A stretch of 7,875 bases of DNA from Spirochaeta sp. (GTDB lineage Bacteria; Spirochaetota; Spirochaetia; DSM-27196; Alkalispirochaetaceae), in the NCBI GenBank assembly GCA_007117185.1, contig SKHA01000027.1, positions 1 through 7,875 on the forward strand. The letters run 5' to 3'. Shown piece after piece: positions 1-5,617 of this stretch (position 1 is the stretch's first letter; each line of letters starts with the position of its first letter). The position numbers were made by a program, and so were the translations under genes. A model generated the notes under the pieces. It was given only the letters and a program-made list of their open reading frames with translations. It was not told where the DNA came from and did not search any database.

Positions 1-113
1 CCGGTAACGGCGACAAACTCACCCTGTTCCACCCGGACAGTCACCCCGTCCAGAGCTTTGACCACTGTGGGGCCCATCCGGTAGTGCCGGTGCACCGTTT
101 CCAGAAGGATCAT
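1..113 (-). CDS. ABC transporter ATP-binding protein, MacB/LolD-like (N-terminal fragment)
   Basis: Only the first 37 codons lie in the window; the gene continues past the left edge. The protein begins MILLETVHRHYRMG and runs through VVKALDGVTVRVEQGEFVAVTG. This is the usual opening of MacB/LolD-type ABC ATPases: a strand with an A-loop-type aromatic (Y11), a K-A-L-x-G-V segment, then the strand leading directly into the Walker A loop, which falls outside. Such ATPases power substrate extrusion by FtsX/MacB-type permeases at the inner membrane. The ATG overlaps the adaptor stop codon (TAATG), so translation is probably coupled. The Shine-Dalgarno sequence is the GGGGGAGGGG run that also encodes the adaptor's C-terminal glycines. 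Following an outer membrane channel and an adaptor gene, it most likely energises that pump. Whether the permease domain is fused (MacB) or separate cannot be seen. Confidence 0.85.
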   Translation of the reverse strand, partial: MILLETVHRHYRMGPTVVKALDGVTVRVEQGEFVAVT

Positions 114-1348
114 TATCGGGCCCCTCCCCCGCCACCGGAGCCACCCCCGGCACCGGGTACGGACATCGGGACGATGCTGGTACTGCTGGCGGCTGGCGCT
201 GCAGGGGACGAGGGCAGGGCGAACGCTGCCGTCTCGGGCATCACCAGGCGATCCGTGAGATCCAGCCCCTCCAGAACTACCGTGTTGACCCCGTCGGTAG
301 CGCCGGCGGTGATGCGTACCGTTTCCGGTTCTTCTATCCCCTCGTCGTTTATCCGCAGCACATCCACGTAGCTGCGGGTGCGCACCACCGTGATCGCCCG
401 GGCGGGGATCACAAGCCCCTCATCCCGGGCGATAGCCACGGTGAGGTCCGCACTCATCCCCGGGCGCAGGACCAACCCGGGGTTGGCAACGACGGTGGAG
501 ACGGTGAAGACAGAGATGTTGCTCACCACCTGCGCAGAGGGACTGATACTCTCCACAACGCCGGTGAAGGGCCCCGCGCCGGTACCGGCTACAGCCTCAA
601 CGCGAACGGTTGTATCCAGGCCCGGGGCCAGGCGAGCCACGTCGTACTCGTCGATCTCGGCGCTCACCCGAACCCGGTCCAGCTGGGCCACTGTCACCAG
701 CGCGCTGTTGGTCCCTACCGAATCACCGGGGCCGACCGCCACCGCCAGAACCACCCCATCCCAGGGGCTGCGCAGGGCGGCCCCCTCCCGCGCGGTCACG
801 GCGTTGCGCAGGTTCAGCTCCGCCCGGGCTACCGAAAGCTCTCCCAGGCGGAGGCTGTTCTCAGCCGCAACCAGGGCATCCTCGGCGTTCTGCAGCTGCT
901 CCCGGCTGGCGCCCCCGGCGCTCTGAAGCTGTCGGGTGTCCTCAAGGTCGCGCTGTGCTCGCTCCAGCGTGCGTCCCGCCCGTTCCAGGTTGATCTGTGA
1001 TTCCTCGAGGTCTATCCGGCTGCGTTCCACCGCCCGCTCAAGGTCGGTTGTGTCCAGCTGTGCCACCACCTGTCCCGCCCGGACAGACTGGCCGAGATCG
1101 GCAACTGAGGTGACGGTTCCCCCGGAGGCGGAACGCAGAACCACCTCCCGGTAGGGACGGATCAGCGCCGGAGCGTCAATGGCCACGGCGATGACTCCCT
1201 CGGTGGGGGTAACCGTTGCTGTTGCCCCGTCGCCTGACCCTGTCCCGGATGAGGCAACGTCACCGGAGGTGGTGTACTGCCACAGGTAGAACCCGCCGCC
1301 GGCTGCGGCAATCAGTGCCAGAGCGAGAATCGCTATCTTCTTTTTCAT
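113..1348 (-). CDS. Periplasmic adaptor (membrane fusion) protein, HlyD/MacA-like
   Basis: This 411-residue protein would bridge an inner membrane ABC transporter and a TolC-type channel. It starts with KKK and one N-terminal membrane anchor (about residues 5-23). A Thr/Ser/Gly-rich linker reaches about residue 50. The first lipoyl half (about 70-100, GGTVTSVADLGQSVRAGQVV) leads into a coiled-coil hairpin (about 101-190, rich in Arg, Glu, Gln and Leu). The second lipoyl half follows (192-222, SPWDGVVLAVAVGPGDSV), then a beta-barrel domain with the family signature LRPGM at 294-298 and a membrane-proximal domain to about 376. The length is normal. Its ATG overlaps the upstream channel gene stop (ATGA), with a GGGAG ribosome site 8 bases before it. 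The C-terminal 30 residues are an odd Ser/Ala/Pro/Gly tail ending in GGGSGGGGGAR, outside the conserved fold. MacA-like is the closest functional guess because the next gene is an ABC ATPase. The substrate is unknown. Confidence 0.93.
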   Translation of the reverse strand: MKKKIAILALALIAAAGGGFYLWQYTTSGDVASSGTGSGDGATATVTPTEGVIAVAIDAPALIRPYREVVLRSASGGTVTSVADLGQSVRAGQVVAQLDTTDLERAVERSRIDLEESQINLERAGRTLERAQRDLEDTRQLQSAGGASREQLQNAEDALVAAENSLRLGELSVARAELNLRNAVTAREGAALRSPWDGVVLAVAVGPGDSVGTNSALVTVAQLDRVRVSAEIDEYDVARLAPGLDTTVRVEAVAGTGAGPFTGVVESISPSAQVVSNISVFTVSTVVANPGLVLRPGMSADLTVAIARDEGLVIPARAITVVRTRSYVDVLRINDEGIEEPETVRITAGATDGVNTVVLEGLDLTDRLVMPETAAFALPSSPAAPAASSTSIVPMSVPGAGGGSGGGGGAR

Positions 1349-2664
1349 CGTTGGTACTCCCGTAATGCCAGATCAAGATTAATCAATGCCCGCTGGAGGG
1401 CGTATTCCGCTCTTTGCGTCTCAAGTTCCGCCAGGTCGCGATCGATCTGACGAACCTGTCCGCTTTGAGCCCGGGCCTCTACTATCTGAAAGGTGAGATC
1501 GGCCCGTTCCCGGGCATCTTCGGCGCTGGCCACCCCACGCCGGGCCTGTTCCACCGCCGCCAGTGCGGCATCCCGCCCAGCCTGCAGTTGGGACTGAAGA
1601 GTTGCCACCTCCAGCTGCTCCGCCGCCGCTACCGCTTCCCGGACCTCCCTGTCGGCACGGGCAGCGGAGATTCCGTTGAGTCCGACAGTCACTCCCAGCG
1701 AAACGGACCAGTCACTATCGGAGCTCCCGGAACCGCCGGAGCTCCCGGAACCGCCGGTAAAAATGCCCATCTGCGGTGAATAGGAGAGAGACAGGGTCTC
1801 GCCGGTGAGGGACCACGTGGCTGCGGCGCTGTGATCCGGAAACTCTGCTCCCAGACGCAGCGAGATTTGTCCGACCCGGGAGGGTTCCACCGAGGCTTCC
1901 CGCAACGCCGACTGTAACGCGATCTCCCGGATCAACAGTGTGGTGTCATCCAGAGGGGAAGCGTCGGAAAGCCCGGTCTGCGCAAGGGAAACAAGACCAG
2001 GTGGGGTAAGATCGGCGATCTCCCCGGGCTCTGTACCCAGGGCCAGCGCCAGCGAGAGAACCCCGTCGCGCCACGCCGCCTCAGCCCCGGCCAGATCCGT
2101 TCGGGCGGCACGGTAGTCTCCCTCGGCCTTCACCAGCGCGTCCCAGGCGATCTCGCCGCGTTCGAACCGAAGTCGTTCCAGGCGACTGCGCTCAGCCAGC
2201 AGGTCCACCTCCCGGGAAACCAGTTGCACCTCCTGGCCGGCAAGCCAGGCGGTGTAATACAGGCGCCGCAGCCGCAGGATCATCTCGTCGCGGGTCTGCT
2301 CCAGTACCAGCTCCGCCCGTAGCAGAGCTTCCTGGGCACGGGCTAATCTGCTCTGCTGATCCACTGTGAGCCCCAGAGGAATGGTAGCAGACAGCGAAAG
2401 GGTAGCGTTCCACTGCTGCGGAACGGCGTCGCCCTCGCTACCGGAAGCCTTCACCCCCGGGGTCGCCTGGAAAGAAGGGTCCGACAGTGTACCTGTGCGG
2501 CTGACCTCAAGAACCGCCTGATCCCGGGTTGCCACCGCCCGCTGCACCTCCACCGTCTGGTCCACCCGCTCCACCACTTCCTCCACCGTGAGGGCAAAGA
2601 GGGGCGCTGGAAGCCATGCAATCATCAGCAGCCACGTAACGTACTTCGTTTTCATCTGTTGCAA
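1345..2664 (-). CDS. TolC/OEP-family outer membrane efflux channel
   Basis: This is an outer membrane factor of about 436-439 residues, the normal family length, forming the exit duct of a tripartite efflux pump. A signal peptide (KTKYVTWLLMIAWLPAPLFA) is probably cleaved after A24. Long amphipathic helices rich in Ala, Gln, Arg and Glu follow at about 103-207 and 335-438, in the two-repeat arrangement of TolC proteins. Beta-strand-like segments lie between and before them (about 86-98, 264-300 and 318-330). The start is ambiguous. The TTG at 2664 sits 7 bases after AAGGGTGATC, a good match to the extended anti-Shine-Dalgarno. The ATG at 2655 gives a cleaner signal peptide but has no close ribosome site. 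The stop overlaps the adaptor ATG (ATGA). A tandem GGSGSS duplication at residues 304-315 probably lies in a surface loop. The repressor gene lies 93 bp upstream on the same strand. Confidence 0.92.
   Translation of the reverse strand: MQQMKTKYVTWLLMIAWLPAPLFALTVEEVVERVDQTVEVQRAVATRDQAVLEVSRTGTLSDPSFQATPGVKASGSEGDAVPQQWNATLSLSATIPLGLTVDQQSRLARAQEALLRAELVLEQTRDEMILRLRRLYYTAWLAGQEVQLVSREVDLLAERSRLERLRFERGEIAWDALVKAEGDYRAARTDLAGAEAAWRDGVLSLALALGTEPGEIADLTPPGLVSLAQTGLSDASPLDDTTLLIREIALQSALREASVEPSRVGQISLRLGAEFPDHSAAATWSLTGETLSLSYSPQMGIFTGGSGSSGGSGSSDSDWSVSLGVTVGLNGISAARADREVREAVAAAEQLEVATLQSQLQAGRDAALAAVEQARRGVASAEDARERADLTFQIVEARAQSGQVRQIDRDLAELETQRAEYALQRALINLDLALREYQR
1721..1756. repeat. Perfect 18-bp tandem duplication inside the TolC-like gene
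   Basis: The unit GAGCTCCCGGAACCGCCG occurs twice head to tail, at 1721-1738 and 1739-1756. It keeps the reading frame and encodes GGSGSS twice, at residues 304-315 of the channel protein. Identical codons in both copies suggest a recent slippage event. Glycine/serine loops tolerate length change, so an extracellular loop is the likely site. Confidence 0.9.
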
Positions 2665-2680
2665 GGTAGATCACCCTTGT

Positions 2681-2749
2681 GTGAGCGGGCGGGAGGTTGT
2701 GTGAAGATCCTGTGAATGTGGGGGTGCGAAGGTGGGTGGGGGTGTGGTT
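2681..2749 (-). promoter_or_regulatory. C-rich, G-poor leader: candidate Rho utilisation site
   Basis: Read on the minus strand, these 69 bases contain 38 C, 17 A, 9 T and only 5 G by my count. They lie between the arsR stop and the channel gene start. Unstructured C-rich, G-poor RNA just after a stop codon is the classical composition of a Rho loading site. It could end the arsR transcript or act as an attenuator for the pump operon. I saw no intrinsic terminator in this gap and no convincing promoter for the channel gene. The function is inferred from composition only; a G-quadruplex on the plus strand is an alternative reading. Confidence 0.4.
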
Positions 2750-2757
2750 CCCCGGAA

Positions 2758-3111
2758 TCAGTCGACTCGGCTGGCCATCACCGCGGAGTACGCCTTCTGC
2801 TCGTTGCGGTATTTGGCGTGGAGGACGTTTTCCAGCCCCGCCATGAACTCGGCGATGCAACTGCAGGCCAGGGAGTAGTACACGGTGGTGCCCTCTTTGC
2901 GGTCGCTGAGGATACCGGCGTTTTTCAGGATGGACAGGTGCCGGGATACCGTTGAGGTATCAGCCCCGACTCTCGCGGTGAGGTCGCAGACGCAGTGGGG
3001 ACCCTCGCGATCGATCAGATCCACGATGTAAATCCTGGTGGGATGAGCAAGTGCCTTGAGCACCCCGGCGCGGCTCTCGGCGCGTAAGCGATCGTCCTCT
3101 GACATCGTCAT
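2758..3111 (-). CDS. ArsR/SmtB-family metal(loid)-responsive repressor
   Basis: This 117-residue winged-helix dimeric repressor has the usual family length. ArsR features in order are: KALAHPTRIYIVDLI (19-33); the thiol sensor region HCVCDL (39-44, Cys40 and Cys42) in the alpha-3 position of As(III)/Sb(III)-type ArsR; the recognition helix STVSRHLSILKNAGIL (53-68); and the wing RKEGTTVYYSL (71-81). The third cysteine of the enterobacterial CVCDLC motif is Thr45 here. A second C-x-C pair, Cys83 and Cys85, begins the dimerisation helix and may add ligands. ArsR proteins leave DNA when they bind metal(loid). The gene diverges from the permease genes, and a matching operator-like element lies in its own promoter. 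No Shine-Dalgarno precedes either ATG (3111 or 3105). The predicted transcription start is within a few bases of the first ATG, suggesting a leaderless message. The family is secure; the inducing ion is not. Confidence 0.95.
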   Translation of the reverse strand: MTMSEDDRLRAESRAGVLKALAHPTRIYIVDLIDREGPHCVCDLTARVGADTSTVSRHLSILKNAGILSDRKEGTTVYYSLACSCIAEFMAGLENVLHAKYRNEQKAYSAVMASRVD

Positions 3112-3113
3112 AG

Positions 3114-3129
3114 TTGCTTATATTGCCAA
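3114..3129. promoter_or_regulatory. ArsR operator-like element in the divergent intergenic region
   Basis: The plus strand reads TTGCTTATATTGCCAA, an imperfect 16-bp palindrome with outer arms TTG/CAA. It matches 14 of 16 bases of the better palindrome at 4204-4219 ahead of the full-length permease. It covers the -10 region of the arsR promoter and would overlap a -35 of the plus-strand promoter, so a bound dimer could silence both directions. ArsR repressors bind A/T-centred inverted repeats of this size. Recurrence at two promoters is seen; binding is inferred. Confidence 0.65.
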
Positions 3130-3143
3130 ATAATGGGTAGGAT
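3114..3143 (+). promoter_or_regulatory. Possible promoter of the half-permease genes
   Basis: The plus strand has TTGCTT (3114-3119), an 18-base spacer and TAGGAT (3138-3143); each hexamer matches the sigma-70 consensus at four of six positions. This would leave a leader of about 33 bases containing the ribosome site GGAGG (3174-3178). The -35 lies inside the operator-like element, which fits repression by ArsR. The match is weak, so this is a suggestion only. Confidence 0.35.
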
Positions 3144-3148
3144 GTCAA
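3117..3148 (-). promoter_or_regulatory. arsR promoter, probably giving a leaderless transcript
   Basis: On the minus strand a consensus -35 TTGACA lies at 3148-3143. It is followed by an A/T-rich -10 zone CAATATAAG: CAATAT is at 17-base spacing, while the better hexamer TATAAG is at 20. Either places the transcription start at roughly 3110-3113, within about two bases of the ATG at 3111. The -10 zone is embedded in the operator-like element. Confidence 0.55.
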
Positions 3149-3182
3149 TCATCGTAACGTTCTGAACATCTCTGGAGGGTAT

Positions 3183-3671
3183 GTGTTTACTATCGTGTTT
3201 TACGTGCTTGCTGTTGTCGCTCTGCTGGTATCGTTTGGTGCCAGTCGGGAGAAGACCAAAAAGGCCCTGATGAAAGCGCTGAAGGCGTTCCAGGGCATTC
3301 TGCCGGAGTTTGTCGTGGTTATCGTTCTGGCTGGAGTCATCCTGGCGTTTCTTGACCCCGCGGCGGTCTCCCGGGTTGTCGGCGAGGAGTCGGGGTTTCT
3401 CGGCGTACTGGCGGCGGCGGTCACCGGAGCGGTGACGCTGATGCCGGGGTTTGTGGCGTTCCCCCTGGCGGCGCTGATCTACCAGCAGGGGGCCGGGCTG
3501 GTGCAGATCGCCGCATTCGTCTCCTCCCTCATGATGGTGGGAGTGGTCACCTTTCCGGTAGAGCGGGCGGTGTTCGGCACCAGGATTGCGCTGATCCGCA
3601 ACTCCATGGCGTTTGTTTTCTCTCTGGCGGTGGCGGGGGTGATCGCCGTCGTTCTTGGAGGCTCCCTGTGA
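3183..3671 (+). CDS. Half-size permease, ArsP_1/DUF318-like, first subunit
   Basis: This 162-residue hydrophobic protein is roughly half a full ArsP_1-type permease. Its segments are: a membrane helix (1-18); a Lys-rich loop SREKTKKALMKALK that should be cytoplasmic; a second helix (about 43-57); an acidic loop DPAAVSRVVGEESG; a helix-break-helix region with P-G-F-V-A-F-P; another helix; a basic loop (ERAVFGTRIALIRN); and a final helix. It aligns without gaps to the next gene's product (16 of 45 identical across the central block), so the two are paralogous halves. It contains no cysteine. The start is GTG 4 bases after GGAGG; the ATG two bases earlier is in another frame. It ends in a GTGA overlap with the next gene. 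Family assignment rests on the shared G-x-P-...-F-P-...-KGA pattern with the full-length permease. Transport is inferred and the substrate is unknown. Confidence 0.82.
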   Translation: MFTIVFYVLAVVALLVSFGASREKTKKALMKALKAFQGILPEFVVVIVLAGVILAFLDPAAVSRVVGEESGFLGVLAAAVTGAVTLMPGFVAFPLAALIYQQGAGLVQIAAFVSSLMMVGVVTFPVERAVFGTRIALIRNSMAFVFSLAVAGVIAVVLGGSL

Positions 3672-4189
3672 ACGCCAGACTGGTTCGAAGGCTGGCGGGC
3701 CCGGCGGCGGCGATGGCGCTGCTTGGAGTGGTCTGGCTCCTGGTTCCGGCGCGGGGAGAAGCCGCGGTGGAGGTGATCGGGATGAGCCTGAAAGAGATGC
3801 TCCTGGTGATTCCGCCCATATTCGTGCTCCTGGGGCTGCTTGATGTGTGGATCTCCCGGGAACAGCTGATGCGCTTTATGGGCGGCGCCTCCGGGGTCCG
3901 GGGCACCACCATCGCCTTTCTGATGGGGTCCGTCGCCGCGGGGCCGCTGTACGCGGCGTTTCCCGTGGCCACTGTGCTGATGCGCAAAGGGGCCAGCCTG
4001 TTCAACGTGATGGTCTTCATCGGCGCCTGGTCGACCACGAAGGTGCCGATGTTTCTCTTCGAATACGCCGCGCTGGGGTCGATGTTCGCGGTGACCCGCC
4101 TGCTGGCCAACATACCGGCGATCCTGATCATGAGCGCAATAATCGCCCGGGTCGTCTCCAAGGAGCAGTACCACGAGCTGACGGGTTGA
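3668..4189 (+). CDS. Half-size permease, ArsP_1/DUF318-like, second subunit
   Basis: This 173-residue integral membrane protein pairs with the preceding gene. It starts at GTG 3668 inside the GTGA overlap, 6 bases after a clear GGAGG. The basic N-terminus (NARLVRR) should be cytoplasmic. Segments follow as: helix 1 (about 10-28); a net-acidic loop (RGEAAVEVIGMSLKE); helix 2 (about 44-62); a basic loop (SREQLMRF...VRG); the conserved helix-break-helix block GSVAAGPLYAAFPVATVLMRKGASL; a helix with STTKVPMFLF; and a last helix with a charged C-terminus. Charge placement predicts the opposite orientation to its partner, so the two may form an antiparallel heterodimer equivalent to one full permease. 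There is no cysteine: the position of the C-S-C motif in the full-length protein reads L-Y-A here. The stop codon overlaps the -35 of the next promoter. Family membership is fairly sure; the dimer is inference. Confidence 0.82.
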   Translation: MNARLVRRLAGPAAAMALLGVVWLLVPARGEAAVEVIGMSLKEMLLVIPPIFVLLGLLDVWISREQLMRFMGGASGVRGTTIAFLMGSVAAGPLYAAFPVATVLMRKGASLFNVMVFIGAWSTTKVPMFLFEYAALGSMFAVTRLLANIPAILIMSAIIARVVSKEQYHELTG

Positions 4190-4214
4190 CAAGAGATGGT
4201 TGTTTGGCTATATT
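4186..4214 (+). promoter_or_regulatory. Strong sigma-70-type promoter of the full-length permease
   Basis: Consensus -35 TTGACA (4186-4191), exactly 17 bases of spacer, then -10 TATATT (4209-4214; 5 of 6). The -35 overlaps the stop codon of the second half-permease. The predicted start near 4221 leaves a leader of about 20 bases. The operator palindrome is centred on the -10, so this promoter should be shut by ArsR and opened by its inducer. Confidence 0.8.
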
Positions 4215-4219
4215 GCCAA
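4204..4219. promoter_or_regulatory. ArsR operator-like palindrome over the -10 box
   Basis: TTGGCTATATTGCCAA has perfect five-base arms TTGGC/GCCAA around TATATT, giving 14 of 16 symmetrical bases. It matches the element at 3114-3129 in 14 of 16 positions. The six-base core is itself the -10 hexamer, which is a direct steric repression geometry. It is the better of the two copies and is probably the high-affinity site of the adjacent ArsR. Binding is inferred. Confidence 0.72.
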
Positions 4220-4240
4220 TAATGCGAAGGAGGTGACGTA

Positions 4241-5500
4241 ATGACCACGGCAACGGGACAGAAGACCACCGGCACCAACAACGCCAGCGCAGGCGGGCTG
4301 GGCGCCCTCTGGCAGCGTTTCAAGGGCGACAGCAAAAATCGGCTCCTTCTGGTGATGACCGGCGTCTTTCTCATCGCCTTCTTCGTACCCTGGTCTTCCC
4401 CGCGGGTGTCCGCGGCGGTGCAGGAGTCGTTTCTCATGCTCGGCGAGTACGCCCGGGAGCACGTGCTGCTGTGCCTCGTTCCGGCGTTCTTCATCGCCGG
4501 GGCGATCACCGTCTTTCTCAACCAGCAGTCGGTGATCAAGTATCTCGGTCCTGACGCCCCCAAACTGGTGGCCTACAGCGTGGCGTCGGTCTCCGGGACG
4601 ATCCTGGCGGTCTGTTCGTGTACCGTCCTGCCGCTGTTCAAGGGTATCTACAAGAAGGGCGCGGGGCTGGGACCGGCGGTGAGTTTTCTCTACTCCGGCC
4701 CGGCGATCAATATTCTGGCGATCATTTTGACTGCCAAGGTGTTGGGCATCCAGCTGGGCATCGCCCGCGCGGTGGGCGCGATCGTCTTCGCTTTTGTCAT
4801 CGGCCTTTTGATGCAGCTCATCTTTTTTCGGGAGGACCGGGAGCGCACCACCAACGCGGCGATGTTCCAGTCTTTCGACGAAGACGAGGAGCGCGGCCTG
4901 GGCAAGATGGCCATCTACATGGCCTCGATGGTGGGGATCCTGGTGTTTCTCAACTGGGCCCCCTCGGGCGGCTCGGTAGCGTGGTGGGACTTCCTGCACC
5001 GGTGGAAGTGGGCGATCAGCGGGGCCTTCGGTCTGGTCCTGGCGTACACCCTGGTGAAGTGGTTCAAGGCCACCGAACTCGGCGACTGGGTCGTCGCCAC
5101 CAGAGACTTCGCCGTTCAGATCCTGCCGCTGTTGTTCGGCGGGGTCATGGTCGCCGGGTTTCTGTTGGGCCGCCCCGGCCACATGGCGCTGATTCCGGAG
5201 CAATGGATCGCAGATCTGGTGGGCACCAACTCCCTGGGGAGCAACCTGATCGCTTCGATCTCCGGCGCGCTGATGTACTTCGCCACCCTTACGGAGGTAC
5301 CGATCATGCAGGGGCTGCTCGGCGCGGGGATGAATCAAGGGCCCGCTCTGGCGCTGCTGCTGGCCGGCCCCTCCCTCTCGCTGCCGTCGCTTCTGGTAAT
5401 CGGCGGCGAGCTGGGCCCGCGAAAGACCCTGACCTACGTCGGTCTGGTGGTGGTGATGTCCACCGCGGCGGGGATGTTCTACGGGAATGTGGTGGTGTAG
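4241..5500 (+). CDS. Full-length ArsP_1/DUF318-family permease with C-S-C motif
   Basis: This 419-residue inner membrane permease has the full length of the ArsP_1 (DUF318) group. Members include ArsP exporters of trivalent organoarsenicals and many uncharacterised ArsR-linked permeases. After a polar N-terminus (1-33) come membrane helices at about 35-51 and 74-95. The hallmark block is VCSCTVLPLF (124-133, Cys125 and Cys127), then KKGAGLGPAVSFLYSGPAINILAI. A charged cytoplasmic-looking loop (about 197-222, FREDRERTT...DEDEERG) splits the protein. The second half repeats the fold, with TEVPIMQGLLGAGMNQGPALALLLAGP replacing the Cys motif. A third cysteine, Cys78, lies in the second helix. Translation starts 4 bases after an AAGGAGGTGA ribosome site. 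Its own ArsR-type promoter implies induction by a thiophilic metal(loid) or organometalloid. A thioredoxin-like gene that often accompanies such permeases is absent here. Cysteines in the transport path fit thiol ligation of the substrate, which remains unidentified. Confidence 0.9.
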   Translation: MTTATGQKTTGTNNASAGGLGALWQRFKGDSKNRLLLVMTGVFLIAFFVPWSSPRVSAAVQESFLMLGEYAREHVLLCLVPAFFIAGAITVFLNQQSVIKYLGPDAPKLVAYSVASVSGTILAVCSCTVLPLFKGIYKKGAGLGPAVSFLYSGPAINILAIILTAKVLGIQLGIARAVGAIVFAFVIGLLMQLIFFREDRERTTNAAMFQSFDEDEERGLGKMAIYMASMVGILVFLNWAPSGGSVAWWDFLHRWKWAISGAFGLVLAYTLVKWFKATELGDWVVATRDFAVQILPLLFGGVMVAGFLLGRPGHMALIPEQWIADLVGTNSLGSNLIASISGALMYFATLTEVPIMQGLLGAGMNQGPALALLLAGPSLSLPSLLVIGGELGPRKTLTYVGLVVVMSTAAGMFYGNVVV

Positions 5501-5509
5501 CGCGGGGGC

Positions 5510-5546
5510 GTGACCTCCGGGTTGTTTAACCAGGAGCTGGTGTCAC
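5510..5546 (+). terminator. Imperfect hairpin just after the permease stop
   Basis: Ten bases after the stop, GTGAC-CTCC-G-GGTT pairs with AACC-A-GGAG-CTGGT-GTCAC around a GTTT loop. This gives 13 base pairs, with one G/A mismatch and a five-base bulge. There is no U-tract, so it is more likely a 3'-end stabilising stem or a pause than a strong intrinsic terminator. Confidence 0.4.
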
Positions 5547-5617
5547 ACCCGTTGTCGCCTTCGTCGATCCACGCAGGCGATGCCTCCCTGGGATCCTGCC
5601 CCGCCCCGTGAAAGGAA

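Noticed and set aside
2687..2747. G-quadruplex on the plus strand
   Set aside because: The runs of three or more G are clustered unevenly with long gaps, and no compact set of four was found. The C-rich RNA reading on the transcribed strand explains the skew better.
3181..3183. ATG at 3181 as the start of the first half-permease
   Set aside because: It is in a different frame from the hydrophobic permease frame. The GTG at 3183 is in frame and close to the ribosome site.
3547..4563. 338-residue minus-strand open frame across the half-permease genes
   Set aside because: It is antisense to two well-supported overlapping permease genes, crosses their promoter and operator region, and has low-complexity Ser/Thr/Pro/Arg content.
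4208..5338. Long open frame on the minus strand opposite the full-length permease
   Set aside because: It is very rich in His, Arg, Gln, Asp and Gly with no domain or signal, lies wholly inside a strong conserved permease gene, and is the usual GC-driven shadow.
4241..5500. Naming the permease arsP
   Set aside because: The superfamily is broad. C-S-C, length and ArsR control fit it, but no arsenic-specific gene (arsC, acr3, arsM) is present to support that substrate.
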